A DNA stretch of 64,000 bases, from the NCBI GenBank assembly GCA_026391125.1, contig JAPLEO010000061.1, forward strand, positions 1-64,000, read 5' to 3'. Made by a program: the position numbers and the translations under genes. The notes beneath the pieces were generated by a model that was given only the letters and a program-made list of their open reading frames with translations, was not told the DNA's origin and did no database searches. Source of the stretch: Bacteroidota bacterium (GTDB taxonomy: Bacteria; Bacteroidota; Bacteroidia; Chitinophagales; Chitinophagaceae). Positions 45,239 through 55,582 of the stretch are shown piece after piece. How positions within the stretch are numbered: the first letter of the stretch is position 1; the number at the start of each line of letters is the position of its first letter.

Positions 45239-46663
45239 ATGCAGATACCTTGTTCCACTATAGAAAGAGCCATTTTCGATAAAATCGCATTCGCCGCGGA
45301 TGAATTACAATTACCCACTTTTTTAATTGGGGGATTTGTTCGTGATAAGATCATTGGTAGAAATACCAAGGATGCAGATATCGTTTGTTTGGGTGATGGT
45401 ATTGCTTTGGCTCACCGAGTGGCCGACCTTTTTGAACCACGTCCTGCTGTAGCTTATTTTAAAAATTTTGGAACAGCTCAAATCAAGTTACCCGAATTTG
45501 AAATAGAATTTGTTGGCGCAAGAAAAGAGAGCTATCAGCCCGATAGTAGAAAACCTAGGGTTGAAATTGGCTCTTTGGAAGATGACCAGAACCGACGTGA
45601 CTTTACCATCAATGCACTTGCAATTAGTTTGAATAAAGCAGATTTCGGTACACTGATTGATCCCTTCAATGGACTATTGGCGATTGAAGAAAAATTGATC
45701 AAAACACCCTTGCTTCCGGAGCAAACCTTTAGTGACGATCCACTTAGGATGATGCGTGCCATTCGTTTTGCGGCTCAATTGAATTTTGAAATTGTACCTG
45801 AAACCTTTGATGCCATTAAAGCCCAGGCAGATCGAATAAAAATTGTTTCACAAGAACGTATTACGGATGAACTCAATAAAATAATGCTTTGTGATAAGCC
45901 TTCGAAGGGTTGGGATCTATTATTCCGTTCAGGTTTATTAGCGATCATTTTTCCTCAAATGGTGGAATTGCATGGGGCAGAGTATATTGATGGTTTGGGG
46001 CACAAAGACAATTTTTATCATACCCTACAAGTAATTGACAATATCAGCGAAAACACCGATGACCTATGGCTGCGTTGGGCAGCTTTGTTACATGATATTG
46101 GGAAACCCGCTACCAAACAATTTGAAGAGGGGCATGGATGGACCTTTCATGGGCATGAAAACGTAGGTGCGAGGATGGTTCCTAAAATTTTTACCCGATT
46201 AAAACTTCCACTCAACGAGAAGATGAAATTGGTACAAAAATTAGTGTTACTGCATTTAAGACCCATTAGCTTAACGAATGAGAATATTACGGATAGTGCC
46301 GTGAGAAGATTATTATTTGAAGCTGGGGAAGATATTGATGCTTTGATGCTACTTTGTTCTGCTGATATTACTAGTAAGAATAAGTATAAAGTAAAGCGAT
46401 ACCTTCAAAACTTCGAGATGGTAAAGCAACGCATGAAAGAAGTGGAGGAGAGCGATCAGATGCGCAATTGGCAGCCACCCATTACCGGGGGGATGATTAT
46501 GGAACATTTTGGATTAACCCCAGGTAAAAACGTTGGGATTATCAAGGATGCGATCAGGGAAGCGATTTTGGATGGACTAATTCCTAACGAATATGAAGCT
46601 GCTTACAGTTATATGTTACAAAAAGCTGCTGAATTGGGGATTCAAGTACCGAATAAATCTTAA
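45239..46663 (+). CDS. cca: CCA tRNA nucleotidyltransferase with HD domain
   Basis: 474 residues from the ATG at 45239. It has the class II nucleotidyltransferase motif [20 protein letters not shown] with the DxD acids, the [10 protein letters not shown] motif, the poly(A) polymerase/CCA head-neck region [11 protein letters not shown], and an HD phosphohydrolase domain with [15 protein letters not shown] and [12 protein letters not shown]. It adds CCA to tRNA 3' ends, and HD domains are typical of bacterial forms. The neighbouring miaA and proS, truB further on fit a tRNA-maturation region. Confidence 0.93.
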   Translation: MQIPCSTIERAIFDKIAFAADELQLPTFLIGGFVRDKIIGRNTKDADIVCLGDGIALAHRVADLFEPRPAVAYFKNFGTAQIKLPEFEIEFVGARKESYQPDSRKPRVEIGSLEDDQNRRDFTINALAISLNKADFGTLIDPFNGLLAIEEKLIKTPLLPEQTFSDDPLRMMRAIRFAAQLNFEIVPETFDAIKAQADRIKIVSQERITDELNKIMLCDKPSKGWDLLFRSGLLAIIFPQMVELHGAEYIDGLGHKDNFYHTLQVIDNISENTDDLWLRWAALLHDIGKPATKQFEEGHGWTFHGHENVGARMVPKIFTRLKLPLNEKMKLVQKLVLLHLRPISLTNENITDSAVRRLLFEAGEDIDALMLLCSADITSKNKYKVKRYLQNFEMVKQRMKEVEESDQMRNWQPPITGGMIMEHFGLTPGKNVGIIKDAIREAILDGLIPNEYEAAYSYMLQKAAELGIQVPNKS

Positions 46664-46749
46664 ATTCATGCGGTTCTAAATGCTTACTTGCTTAATTTGC
46701 ACACTTTCAAGAAATAGTACTATTTACCCTAATTAATATTCAATCATAC

Positions 46750-47331
46750 ATGGCTGTTTTAAAATTTAGAATTTACTTGGAAGAAGATGATGCTGTTTAT
46801 CGCGACATCACCATCAAGCATACACAGAATTTTCAAGACTTGCATTTTGCTATTCTAAAATCTTATGAATTTGATAGCAAACACCAAGCAACTTTTTTTA
46901 GGAGTAACGATATTTGGCAACGCGGGAGAGAAATAAGTGTGGAGAAGTACGATAAAAAGTATCCAGTTGATCCATTGATCATGTCAGAAACAGCTATTGG
47001 AAGTGAAATTCGGGATACCAATCAGAAGTTTGTTTATGTGTATGACTTTACAAAAAACTGGACCTTCTTAGTTGAGCTGATCAATGTAAGTAAAGAAGAA
47101 AATAGTAAGACCAGTTACCCATGTACCACAAGAACAGAAGGCATTGGTCCGCAGCAATATGGAACCAAGAGTTTACTAGGCGATAAATTTGCTGATATTG
47201 AAGAGAAGTACGATTTGTCTGAAGCTACTGATGGCTTTGGCGAAGAGGGTGATGAAGGTGGTGAGGCTACAGAAACAGATCCTGATGAAGAAGCAGAAGC
47301 AGAAGAGGGCCAGGATGAGGAGGTATTCTAG
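46750..47331 (+). CDS. pRiA4b ORF-3-like domain protein with acidic tail
   Basis: 193 residues. The main part (about 1-150) matches the Plasmid_pRiA4b ORF-3 family: LKFRIYLEEDDAVYRDITIK, DLHFAILKSYEFDSKH, QKFVYVYDFTKNWTFLVELI. The last 40 residues are an Asp/Glu-rich acidic tail of low complexity. The family is often called plasmid- or transposon-linked, but this gene sits between cca and miaA with no mobile element. The function is unknown. Confidence 0.85.
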   Translation: MAVLKFRIYLEEDDAVYRDITIKHTQNFQDLHFAILKSYEFDSKHQATFFRSNDIWQRGREISVEKYDKKYPVDPLIMSETAIGSEIRDTNQKFVYVYDFTKNWTFLVELINVSKEENSKTSYPCTTRTEGIGPQQYGTKSLLGDKFADIEEKYDLSEATDGFGEEGDEGGEATETDPDEEAEAEEGQDEEVF

Positions 47332-47409
47332 CATCTTTAAAATATTTTATTGGAAGACCAATCCTCACAAGGGTTGGTCTTCTTTGTAATATGGTAACTT
47401 GCATAGAAG

Positions 47410-48297
47410 ATGAATAAAACGGTTTATATTCTTTGTGGCCCTACGGCAGTTGGCAAAACTGCTTTTGCCATTGCATTGGCAGAGCATTTGCAAACCGAAA
47501 TTATTTCTGCAGATTCAAGACAATGTTTTCGTGAACTGGGCATCGCAGTGGCAAAACCAACTGCTTCTGAATTAAAGCAAATACAACACCATTTTATTGA
47601 TTCACATTCCATTGATGAAGAACTTAATGCCGGCAAGTTTGAAGCCTATGCATTAGCAAAAGTGGAAACATTATTTCAAACCCATGATGCGGTTGTAATG
47701 GTTGGTGGTACTGGTTTGTATATAAAAGCTTTTTGTGAAGGAATGGATGAAATGCCCACCATTGATAGTAGCATCCGTGATGCAATTACAAATGATTATG
47801 AAACAAAAGGCTTGAGCTGGTTGCAAGCAGAAGTTGCTCAAAGCGACCCCATTTTCTGGATGAGTGCTGAACAAGAAAATCCGCAACGATTAATGCGTGC
47901 ACTTGAAATGATTCGAGCAACTGGAATTTCTATTACCACATTTAGAAAGTCAGAAAAAAAACAACGCCCTTTCCGCATCGTGAAAATTGGTTTAGAATTA
48001 CCCAGAGAATTATTAAATCAAAGGATCAATCAGCGCGTTGATCAAATGGTTGAAGCCGGACTTATTGAAGAAGCAAAAACATTATTAGCGCACAAAAAAA
48101 ACAATGCATTACAAACCGTAGGCTACCAAGAATTATTTGATCATTTTGACGGGAAAATTGATTTGTATCAAGCCCTAGATTTGATCAAACAACATACCAG
48201 GCAATACGCAAAGCGCCAAATGACTTGGTTCAAAAAAGACAAAGACATTTTTTGGTTAGATGCAAGAACAGCGAATGTAGAAGAAGTGAAAAGATAA
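47410..48297 (+). CDS. miaA: tRNA dimethylallyltransferase
   Basis: 295 residues. The P-loop is GPTAVGKT (10-17); SADSRQCFRELGIAVAKP, HHFIDSHSI and MVGGTGLYIKAF match MiaA. It transfers a dimethylallyl group to A37 of tRNAs reading UNN codons. It lies 78 bp after the pRiA4b-like gene. A GC-rich hairpin lies downstream. Confidence 0.95.
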   Translation: MNKTVYILCGPTAVGKTAFAIALAEHLQTEIISADSRQCFRELGIAVAKPTASELKQIQHHFIDSHSIDEELNAGKFEAYALAKVETLFQTHDAVVMVGGTGLYIKAFCEGMDEMPTIDSSIRDAITNDYETKGLSWLQAEVAQSDPIFWMSAEQENPQRLMRALEMIRATGISITTFRKSEKKQRPFRIVKIGLELPRELLNQRINQRVDQMVEAGLIEEAKTLLAHKKNNALQTVGYQELFDHFDGKIDLYQALDLIKQHTRQYAKRQMTWFKKDKDIFWLDARTANVEEVKR

Positions 48298-48361
48298 AAG
48301 ATAAAAGTGAAAAATGGAGCAGATCTCGGAAGGGCTACCAATATCCTTAGAAATATGTTAA

Positions 48362-48381
48362 CCCCGGCTTTCAAGCCGGGG
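48362..48381. repeat. GC-rich palindrome between convergent genes
   Basis: CCCCGGCTT then TC then AAGCCGGGG, a perfect 9-bp inverted repeat in AT-rich surroundings. It could be a REP-like repeat or a two-way terminator between miaA and the porin gene. The adjacent T-run is missing. Confidence 0.6.
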
Positions 48382-48399
48382 GGATAGAAAGTTTGGTTT

Positions 48400-49929
48400 T
48401 TAAAATTTTATCCCAACCGTCATCATCACCGTACCTCTTGCGCCAGTTTGTGATGCAAAAGTATTTGGCTTATCATTCAAGAGATAAGGGAACTGCACAT
48501 CTTTCTGAAATGCGTGCGAATAACTTAGATCTATGAACATGCCGTGGTTACGATATCCTAATCCACCACTCGCAACAATCTTATCAGCTTTTAAATTGGC
48601 ATCAGCATAAGGGCTTCCATAATAACCACCACCTAATCTGATCATCCAAACTTCGAATTTTAATTCGCCACCAACTCTTAAATTGAAATTGCTTTTATAA
48701 TATTCTTTGATCGTATTATTTAAGAGAGTGTAGTAATCAACCAATGCTTTGTCGGACTTATCAGAGGCAGAAAAACGAGCACCACGATAATTCACAAATT
48801 CCAGATCTGCACTTAAAAATGCACGTTGATTTCTTACGTCTTTTACTTCTCTAAAAACATAGCTAGCACTAATAATTGCACGGTAAGGCGTAATTAAATT
48901 GTAATCACTTTTTCCTGGATTCCCACTATTCAAATTGTTACTAGATTCACTTAAGATACCAGCATAACCTTCTGTATTAGTGATCATAGAAGAACGGACC
49001 TCATCTTTATAGCCCATCATTTGAGGGGTGTGAAAAGCAAAACCAATTCTCCAAAAATCTTTAGGTTTATAAATCAAACCCATTTTTAATCCCAAACCAA
49101 TCCCACGTGAAGAAAATGATTCTTTATACTCGAAACTGCTGAAATCATTTTTTGTATTGGTAGTTGCATCTTTTTCAGAGTAAACCAATTCTCTGTTGTA
49201 ACTAATCACAGGAATCACTAAACTAGCGCCTACATACATTTTATCATCCATATTGCCAGCCAACCCGAGTGCAATTTCATGATACCCACCAGTGGTTATT
49301 GCATCATAAGATTGTTTAACGCCAGTTGAGATAGGAACCAAACTTTGGTAACCTGCAAGTGAGCCACCCGGACCACTAATGCTATCAATTAAATAAGTAC
49401 GAAACGCAAGTGATGATCCATACACATAATTACTTAAAGCGGCATTCATATCAGCTTTATCGTGCGTGAGTTCTTCTAAATATTTTTCTGAAAATGAACT
49501 CATATTATTTAAACCCGAAAACTGAATATGGTTATTGTAATTCGCAATTTGATTTACTGAAATGGCAAATGCACTGCTGGTCCATTTACGTTTGTAATCA
49601 GAAGAAGAACTCAAGATCAAACCCGTAGCCCCATAATTAAAATTATTCTTTTGAGCGCTGGTATCAACTCCTCTGTAGTTGAATTTGTTATTATTTAAAT
49701 TGAAGCCAGGAGATAATACAAACTCATTTGTTTTGAAAAGTCCCAGTCCAGCAGGGTTTACGTGGTTGGCAGTGATATCGCCACCCAGAGAACCCATTAC
49801 ACCTCCAGTTGCGGTATTTCTACCAGAACCATTTTGTGTATACCAAGCTGTGCGTAATGCATCATCTGGCGTTTGTGCAAAAAGACTTGCACTATAAAGA
49901 AAGCTTATTAGGAGTAAATATTTTTTCAT
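48400..49929 (-). CDS. OmpP1/FadL-like outer-membrane protein
   Basis: 509 residues. A signal peptide (MKKYLLLISFLYSASLFAQ) precedes the beta-barrel family opener ALRTAWYTQNGSGRNTATGG and SLGGDITANHVNPAGLGLFK, matching the FadL/OmpP1/TodX type in Bacteroidota. Repeated amphipathic strands follow. The C-terminus ends in GTVMMTVGIKF with the terminal aromatic residue of a porin. It probably transports a hydrophobic substrate or serves as a barrel of unknown cargo. Confidence 0.85.
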   Translation of the reverse strand: MKKYLLLISFLYSASLFAQTPDDALRTAWYTQNGSGRNTATGGVMGSLGGDITANHVNPAGLGLFKTNEFVLSPGFNLNNNKFNYRGVDTSAQKNNFNYGATGLILSSSSDYKRKWTSSAFAISVNQIANYNNHIQFSGLNNMSSFSEKYLEELTHDKADMNAALSNYVYGSSLAFRTYLIDSISGPGGSLAGYQSLVPISTGVKQSYDAITTGGYHEIALGLAGNMDDKMYVGASLVIPVISYNRELVYSEKDATTNTKNDFSSFEYKESFSSRGIGLGLKMGLIYKPKDFWRIGFAFHTPQMMGYKDEVRSSMITNTEGYAGILSESSNNLNSGNPGKSDYNLITPYRAIISASYVFREVKDVRNQRAFLSADLEFVNYRGARFSASDKSDKALVDYYTLLNNTIKEYYKSNFNLRVGGELKFEVWMIRLGGGYYGSPYADANLKADKIVASGGLGYRNHGMFIDLSYSHAFQKDVQFPYLLNDKPNTFASQTGARGTVMMTVGIKF

Positions 49930-50006
49930 TGTTCTTGGTTTTGGATATGGATAGGTTAATAGAAGTAATACAATGATTATCTTCTTTATCAGGAACCAAT
50001 TAAAAA

Positions 50007-50804
50007 TTAATTATTTCTTGTAGCTCTTGGAGTGCTAGCACTGCTACCAGTACTTTTTACTCCGCCACTATTCCCACCAGCACTGCTGCTTGGTGCAGAA
50101 TAATTGCTAGTAGAACCGTTCGATGTAGATCTTGAAGCACTACTGCTGCTATTGTCAAAAGTTCTTGCAGCCCTATCATAAGATCCACCAGCAACTGAAC
50201 TACTAAATACTTTCTTTACCAAATTGCTAAAATTGCTTGAACTATTCACACTTGGTGTAGGAAGATTACTATTGTTGTAATTCGATTTAGAATATCCACC
50301 GTTATAGTTACTATTATTATAACTTTTGTTCAAATAGGCACTTACGCCACTTCCGCTTGGTCCGCCTTTATAGGTCTTCGGATTATAGTAACTGATAAAA
50401 GTATAATATGGATTTCCCCAATTATAGATGGGGTTATAATATCCAAATCCCCAACCTTTATTCCAGTTGTTATTAGGATAGTAATTATTATAGCTTATGC
50501 CATTGTAATAATTGTAATGACCAAAATCATAACGACTATCATTCCAATAGGTATAATCATCTAGCATATTCCAACGAGAATAATTCCCCACTTTCATACG
50601 CAGAAACTGTTCGTCAGAAGTATTAATATAATTTTCGTACTGGTCTCGTTTAGCTTGGTCTTTGTTTTCATCAACCCTTTCAACGCCGGGTCTGCCTGGG
50701 GAATAATACACGTCATCAACCGTCTGATCTAGCTTATTAGCAGTAGAACAACTGGTAGCAAATAATCCCATTCCAAGTAAAGCAAAAAGTAAACTGTTTT
50801 TCAT
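50007..50804 (-). CDS. Low-complexity Ser/Asn/Tyr-rich lipoprotein
   Basis: About 265 residues from the ATG at 50804 (MKNSLLFALLGMGLFATSCS); Cys19 is the lipidation site. An acidic stretch then gives way to a Tyr/Asn-rich zone (YWNDSRYDFGHYNYYNGISY) and a C-terminal half of Ser/Gly/Asn repeats (SSSSASRSTSNGS). No domain is recognised. It may be a flexible surface or outer-membrane-anchored component. Confidence 0.75.
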   Translation of the reverse strand: MKNSLLFALLGMGLFATSCSTANKLDQTVDDVYYSPGRPGVERVDENKDQAKRDQYENYINTSDEQFLRMKVGNYSRWNMLDDYTYWNDSRYDFGHYNYYNGISYNNYYPNNNWNKGWGFGYYNPIYNWGNPYYTFISYYNPKTYKGGPSGSGVSAYLNKSYNNSNYNGGYSKSNYNNSNLPTPSVNSSSNFSNLVKKVFSSSVAGGSYDRAARTFDNSSSSASRSTSNGSTSNYSAPSSSAGGNSGGVKSTGSSASTPRATRNN

Positions 50805-50842
50805 GGTGACAGGTTTGAACAATTAGATAATGTGAAGTTACA

Positions 50843-50850
50843 TACATTTG
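50843..50850 (+). promoter_or_regulatory. -7 box (TACATTTG) upstream of proS
   Basis: Perfect TAnnTTTG, 91 nt before the proS ATG; a TTTG at 50814-50817 is 25 nt upstream, a little too far. If used, it leaves a leader of about 85 nt. Confidence 0.45.
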
Positions 50851-50851
50851 C

Positions 50852-50901
50852 GATGCTAAGGCATCTTACAGAAGTATGACAAATACTCTGCCACCTTAGC
50901 A
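50852..50901 (+). promoter_or_regulatory. Competing hairpins in the proS leader
   Basis: GATGC-TAAG-GCATC (50852-50865) is a tight hairpin. Its core TGCTAAGG (50854-50861) is also the exact complement of CCTTAGCA (50894-50901), so the two pairings exclude each other. The first starts very close to the predicted transcript start, so a DNA-binding role is also possible. Confidence 0.35.
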
Positions 50902-50941
50902 AACTGTTAATGTTTAATTGTTAAAGAAATTGTAAAACGAA

Positions 50942-52420
50942 ATGGGCAAGGAAATCGCTACTCGGGAACAGGATTATTCTCAATGGTATAACGACCTGGT
51001 AATTAAGGGACAACTGGCTGATTATAGTGCAGTTAGAGGCTGTATGGTGATCAAACCCTATGGTTATGCGCTATGGGAGAACATGCGGGATGTATTGGAC
51101 AGAAAGTTCAAGGACACAGGTCATCAAAACGCGTATTTCCCACTCTTTGTACCGAAAAGTTTATTTGAGGCTGAGGAAAAGAATGCTGAGGGCTTTGCCA
51201 AAGAGTGTGCAGTAGTTACCCACTACCGTTTAAAATCGGACGAAAGCAGGCCTGGAAAGCTGATGGTTGACCCAGAAGCTAAATTAGAAGAGGAGTTAGT
51301 GGTGCGTCCTACAAGTGAAGCAATCATCTGGAATACTTATAAGGGTTGGATCCAATCATACCGTGATTTGCCGATCCTGGTGAATCAATGGGCCAATGTG
51401 GTTCGTTGGGAGATGCGTACCCGATTATTTCTGCGTACCGCTGAGTTTTTGTGGCAAGAAGGTCACACTGCACATGCTACCAAAGAAGAGGCAATTGTTG
51501 AAACTAAACTGATGCTGGATGTGTATTCCGATTTCGTAGAAAATTGGATGGCATTACCCGTAATTAAAGGGATTAAAACTCCGAATGAGCGTTTTGCAGG
51601 TGCAGAAGATACTTATTGTATCGAAGCATTAATGCAGGATGGAAAAGCTTTGCAAGCAGGTACCTCTCACTTTTTAGGACAGAATTTTGCAAAGGCTTTT
51701 GATGTGAAGTTTAGCGATCGAGAAAATAAACTCGATTATGTTTGGGCAACAAGCTGGGGAGTAAGTACTCGTTTAATTGGCGCATTGGTTATGGCGCATA
51801 GCGATGATGATGGATTGATTCTTCCTCCTAAAATTGCACCGATACAAGTTGTGATTGTTCCGATCTATAAAGGAGAAGAACAAAAAGCACAGTTAGATGA
51901 AAAAGTGCATGCCATTATAAAAGGTTTAAAAGCTTTAGGGATCACTGTTAAGTATGATGATTCAGAGAATCAAAGACCAGGCTGGAAATTTGCTGAATAC
52001 GAATTGAAAGGTATTCCAATTCGTTTAGCTATTGGTGCGCGTGATCTACAAAACAATGTGGTGGAAGTTGCGCGTAGAGATACCAAAGAAAAGCAAAGTG
52101 TAAGCCTTGATGGAATTGAAGATTATATCAAAAACTTGTTGGAAGAAATTCAACAAAATATTTATAATCGGGCTTTAGCATTTAGAGAAGCACATATTAG
52201 CACAGCTGATACCTGGGATGAATTTGTAAATATCTTAGATACCAAGGCAGGATTCATTTCTGCACATTGGGATGGTACTCCTGAAACAGAAGATAAGATC
52301 AAAGAATTAGCAAAAGCAACTATCCGTTGTATTCCTTTGAATAATCCACAAGAGGAAGGAAAATGTATTTTTTCTGGAAACCCTTCTACACAAAGAGTAT
52401 TGTTTGCAAGAGCTTATTAA
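50942..52420 (+). CDS. proS: Prolyl-tRNA synthetase (short archaeal/eukaryote-like type)
   Basis: 492 residues with no inserted editing domain. Motif 2 region [40 protein letters not shown] and the [10 protein letters not shown] helix, motif 3 [20 protein letters not shown], and a C-terminal anticodon domain ([11 protein letters not shown]) are present. This is the shorter ProRS class, which lacks the INS domain. It charges tRNA-Pro. Confidence 0.95.
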   Translation: MGKEIATREQDYSQWYNDLVIKGQLADYSAVRGCMVIKPYGYALWENMRDVLDRKFKDTGHQNAYFPLFVPKSLFEAEEKNAEGFAKECAVVTHYRLKSDESRPGKLMVDPEAKLEEELVVRPTSEAIIWNTYKGWIQSYRDLPILVNQWANVVRWEMRTRLFLRTAEFLWQEGHTAHATKEEAIVETKLMLDVYSDFVENWMALPVIKGIKTPNERFAGAEDTYCIEALMQDGKALQAGTSHFLGQNFAKAFDVKFSDRENKLDYVWATSWGVSTRLIGALVMAHSDDDGLILPPKIAPIQVVIVPIYKGEEQKAQLDEKVHAIIKGLKALGITVKYDDSENQRPGWKFAEYELKGIPIRLAIGARDLQNNVVEVARRDTKEKQSVSLDGIEDYIKNLLEEIQQNIYNRALAFREAHISTADTWDEFVNILDTKAGFISAHWDGTPETEDKIKELAKATIRCIPLNNPQEEGKCIFSGNPSTQRVLFARAY

Positions 52421-52438
52421 TATAATTGTATAAATAAT

Positions 52439-52476
52439 AAGAGCCGTCCCGAGTGCTCGGGACGGCTCTTGTTTTG
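52439..52476 (+). terminator. Strong intrinsic terminator after proS
   Basis: AAGAGCCGTCCCGAG (52439-52453) pairs perfectly with CTCGGGACGGCTCTT (52456-52470), loop TG, then GTTTTG and further Ts. It separates proS from truB. Confidence 0.88.
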
Positions 52477-52487
52477 ATTTTTGAATT

Positions 52488-53201
52488 ATGGATGCATTAC
52501 AATCATATTTAGATGGCCAAGTGGTACTGATCGACAAATCGATGCAATGGACTTCATTTGATGCGGCTAATAAAATCAGAAGCCTGATCAAGATCAAAAA
52601 AGTGGGCCATGCTGGCACGCTCGATCCCTTGGCAACTGGATTGCTCATTATATGCACCGGAAAGTTTACTAAGAAGATCAATGAGTATATGGGTATGGAA
52701 AAAGAATATGTTGGAACCATTACCCTTGGTGCTACTACACCTACCTATGATTTAGAATCAGATCCAGAAAATTTTATCAGTACCGATCATCTAACCGATG
52801 AGCAGATTCATGCTTCAACCAAGCAATTCGAAGGAGATATTTTGCAAATGCCTCCACAGCATTCTGCCATTAAAAAAAACGGAGAACGTTTATACGTGTC
52901 TGCAAGAAAAGGGATTACTGTAGAAATGGAAGCCCGTCCAGTTACCATTCGTTCCTTCACGATCGAAAAAATTGATTTACCCATCGTTCATTTTAAAGTG
53001 ATTTGTTCAACTGGCACTTACATCCGCAGTTTAGCAAATGATTTTGGTGCAGCATTAAGTGTTGGTGGTTACATGAGTAGTTTGCGCAGAACAAGAATCG
53101 GTGAATTTTATGTAGAGAATGCAAAAACAATTATAGAATTTGAAGAAGCAATAAAATCACTAAGAGCCTCACTGGAAGGGGAGTCCGATTCCCAATTGTA
53201 A
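52488..53201 (+). CDS. truB: tRNA pseudouridine(55) synthase
   Basis: 237 residues. VGHAGTLDPLATGLL with catalytic Asp46 is the TruB motif; EKEYVGTITLGATTPTYD and MPPQHSAIKKNGERLYVSAR follow. It makes pseudouridine 55 in the tRNA TPsiC arm. The 3' end overlaps the end of tamL on the other strand by 33 bp. It lies 17 bp after the proS terminator stem. Confidence 0.95.
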   Translation: MDALQSYLDGQVVLIDKSMQWTSFDAANKIRSLIKIKKVGHAGTLDPLATGLLIICTGKFTKKINEYMGMEKEYVGTITLGATTPTYDLESDPENFISTDHLTDEQIHASTKQFEGDILQMPPQHSAIKKNGERLYVSARKGITVEMEARPVTIRSFTIEKIDLPIVHFKVICSTGTYIRSLANDFGAALSVGGYMSSLRRTRIGEFYVENAKTIIEFEEAIKSLRASLEGESDSQL

Positions 53202-55577
53202 AGCAAAGTTCGGAACCTCTAAACCATTCGGACGAATGTCTGTCCAATTGAATTTATTAATACTCATCCAGCCATTATTACCCATACGTACAGGGTCTTT
53301 TACTTTATAAGCAAAGTCTAATCGGATCATAAAATAAGTAAAGTCAACTCGCACACCAGTACCAACACCAATGGCAAGATCTTTACCAAAATTAGAGATT
53401 GAAAATTGCGATAGGGGATCTGTTGGATTCTTTTTTACATTCCAGATGTTTCCAATATCGGTATATAAAGCACTTCCAATTTTAACCCCTGCAACTGTTG
53501 CAATATTAAATCGATATTCCACATTACCTTCTAATGCTAAGTCGCCATATCTATCTCTGAAATTACTCGTTGAAATACTATCATAAGTATTGGAACTACC
53601 CAATCCCAATTGCCGCATGCCCCATGCCCGCATACTATATGGTCCGCCTAATGAAAACTGTTTAAAGAAAGGAAGTGTTGATGCAGTAGTACCTGGATAG
53701 GATCCATAATTATATCCAAAGCCAGCAAAAGCGCGATAGGCCATCACAGATTTTTGATATTTTTTTGTTTGCTTATACTCTGCTTCCAATTTGATATAGC
53801 GGTAAATATTATTTTTTAATTGATTAAAAATACCAAAGAGTAATCCCGTTTCTTCTACCCCAAAACGCATAAAATGATTCTTGCCATTCGTTGTAGTAAA
53901 AGTGCGGACAAACGAAAGACTCTGACTGAAGATATTACCTGTGTTAAAGGAATTTCTAAGGAATGGATTTTTCATAAAAAGGGTATCCAATCCGGGTAAA
54001 GTATCTAAAGAATATAATTCAACGTTGAAGGGTTTGAATAGCCAAGTGTTCTCAGCTCTTCTATAATTTTTCTTCCATTCGTAGCCCCAACTTCCTACGA
54101 TGCTATGTAGTTTATAATAATTTTTTCTATCAACATAGGAAGCATTGAAAGCCAATATGGTTCTTTTATTATCTAGTGTTCTTAAGCTTTTCCATCGATT
54201 AAATGGCTGAATCAGTCTAGGAAATGAAAAGGTTTCCCCTGCGCTTATATTGAAGGTTTGTACCAATTGATCGCTAGCAGAATTGTTATTGCCCAAACTC
54301 AGATTCAATTCAACCCCTGTTCTGAAATTGGTGATAGATTGAATTGCTTGTTTCCAAACATTTCTATTTCTATAAGATAGATTGGTAGAAATTCCGAATA
54401 GGTTTCCAGAACCAATGTCACCACTGTTTCTACTTCCTTCCAGATCAATTGTGAAATTTTGTTTAAGTGTAGGAGTGAGGAAGAAATAAAAATCGAGTGT
54501 GTCTTTATTTCTAGGTACAATTTTTCCATCAACCTGCTGCCAGGCCCCAACTTGTCCCAAAGTATTTAATGATTTAAAATATAATTCTTCGTTATAAATT
54601 TCTCCATGGGCAAAAAAGGTATGTTCTTTCAACGGACTATACTTAAATTTTCCCTGTTTATATCGCATCCAAACATTGCCGTAATTTTCTTCTTTAAAAC
54701 TAGGATCAGTTGTTAAACTATCAGGAATATCACTGAGTTTGGTTTCGGGATAGTAATAAATATTGCCTACTGCATACTTGATTAGCTTGCTTGAGTCGTA
54801 AGTAGTTCTTTTCTTAATGGAGATATCCCATTCTGGATTTTCTAATCTCTTTTTAGCGTTAGCTGCAATCATCTCAACCTGTTTATAGGGATCGAGCGTA
54901 ATATTCATTAAGTTGATATTGGAGCTGTCAACTTCTGCATAAATATCTTCCTTTGTAAATTTATAATAGCCTTTATTGCGATAAATTTTAATTAACCTGT
55001 CTAGTTCTTCATTAATGATTTGTTTGCTATAATTATCCCCATTTTTGAGCAGGGTTCCCTTCATTCTTTGTATAGTAAGGGCCTGCAAGCTTGAGTCTTC
55101 CAATTGATAATCTATTGAATCAATCGTGATTTTTTTACCAGGGGTTACATTCATTAATGCATGCACCCTAAACTGATCTCCAAAAGAGTCGATTCGAATA
55201 CTGTCTTTAAAGTTTCCATAATAATAGCCCTGAGAATTCAGGTAGGCATTCATATAATTCCTAGACCTAGAAAGATTGATGGAATCGAAAGTAGGAGGTG
55301 TTTTAATTCGATACCAAAATAAAAAGCGTTGTTCTTTTCGAGCCCTCAAACTATCATCCCAATAGTTATCTAATTCAAGGGTCAGTTTTGTCTTTTCATC
55401 CTTCGAGTTTACACCATTAACAATTATTTTGTTTGAATAGATAAAGGGGGTGTTTAATGGATAGTCGTTACTTTTTACAGAAGTACGACGTTCTTCTGAG
55501 CACGAAGCCAGAACTAATAAAGACAGGGTCCCTATTAGCCACAAAAACCTATTAACTTTACCCCCGTTGAAACGCAT
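53169..55577 (-). CDS. tamL: TamL-type Omp85-family outer-membrane lipoprotein
   Basis: 802 residues. A lipobox signal (FLWLIGTLSLLVLASC, Cys26) makes it a lipoprotein, the mark of TamL, the Bacteroidota TamA-like protein. POTRA-like repeats (about 60-260; for example KIIVNGVNSKDEKTKLTL and ITIDSIDYQLEDSSLQALT) are followed by a 16-strand barrel with YGDLALEGNVEYRFNI, KIGSALYTDIGNIWNV and a terminal LQLGIGLPFQ. It should help insert or export envelope proteins, with a TamB-like partner not in this window. It starts 5 bp from the divergent trmH-like gene. Confidence 0.88.
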   Translation of the reverse strand: MRFNGGKVNRFLWLIGTLSLLVLASCSEERRTSVKSNDYPLNTPFIYSNKIIVNGVNSKDEKTKLTLELDNYWDDSLRARKEQRFLFWYRIKTPPTFDSINLSRSRNYMNAYLNSQGYYYGNFKDSIRIDSFGDQFRVHALMNVTPGKKITIDSIDYQLEDSSLQALTIQRMKGTLLKNGDNYSKQIINEELDRLIKIYRNKGYYKFTKEDIYAEVDSSNINLMNITLDPYKQVEMIAANAKKRLENPEWDISIKKRTTYDSSKLIKYAVGNIYYYPETKLSDIPDSLTTDPSFKEENYGNVWMRYKQGKFKYSPLKEHTFFAHGEIYNEELYFKSLNTLGQVGAWQQVDGKIVPRNKDTLDFYFFLTPTLKQNFTIDLEGSRNSGDIGSGNLFGISTNLSYRNRNVWKQAIQSITNFRTGVELNLSLGNNNSASDQLVQTFNISAGETFSFPRLIQPFNRWKSLRTLDNKRTILAFNASYVDRKNYYKLHSIVGSWGYEWKKNYRRAENTWLFKPFNVELYSLDTLPGLDTLFMKNPFLRNSFNTGNIFSQSLSFVRTFTTTNGKNHFMRFGVEETGLLFGIFNQLKNNIYRYIKLEAEYKQTKKYQKSVMAYRAFAGFGYNYGSYPGTTASTLPFFKQFSLGGPYSMRAWGMRQLGLGSSNTYDSISTSNFRDRYGDLALEGNVEYRFNIATVAGVKIGSALYTDIGNIWNVKKNPTDPLSQFSISNFGKDLAIGVGTGVRVDFTYFMIRLDFAYKVKDPVRMGNNGWMSINKFNWTDIRPNGLEVPNFALQLGIGLPFQ

Positions 55578-55582
55578 ATTGT

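Noticed and set aside
52307..52720. 137-codon open frame on the minus strand
   Set aside because: It lies against the ends of proS and truB, both of which are certain. The translated sequence has no recognisable motif.
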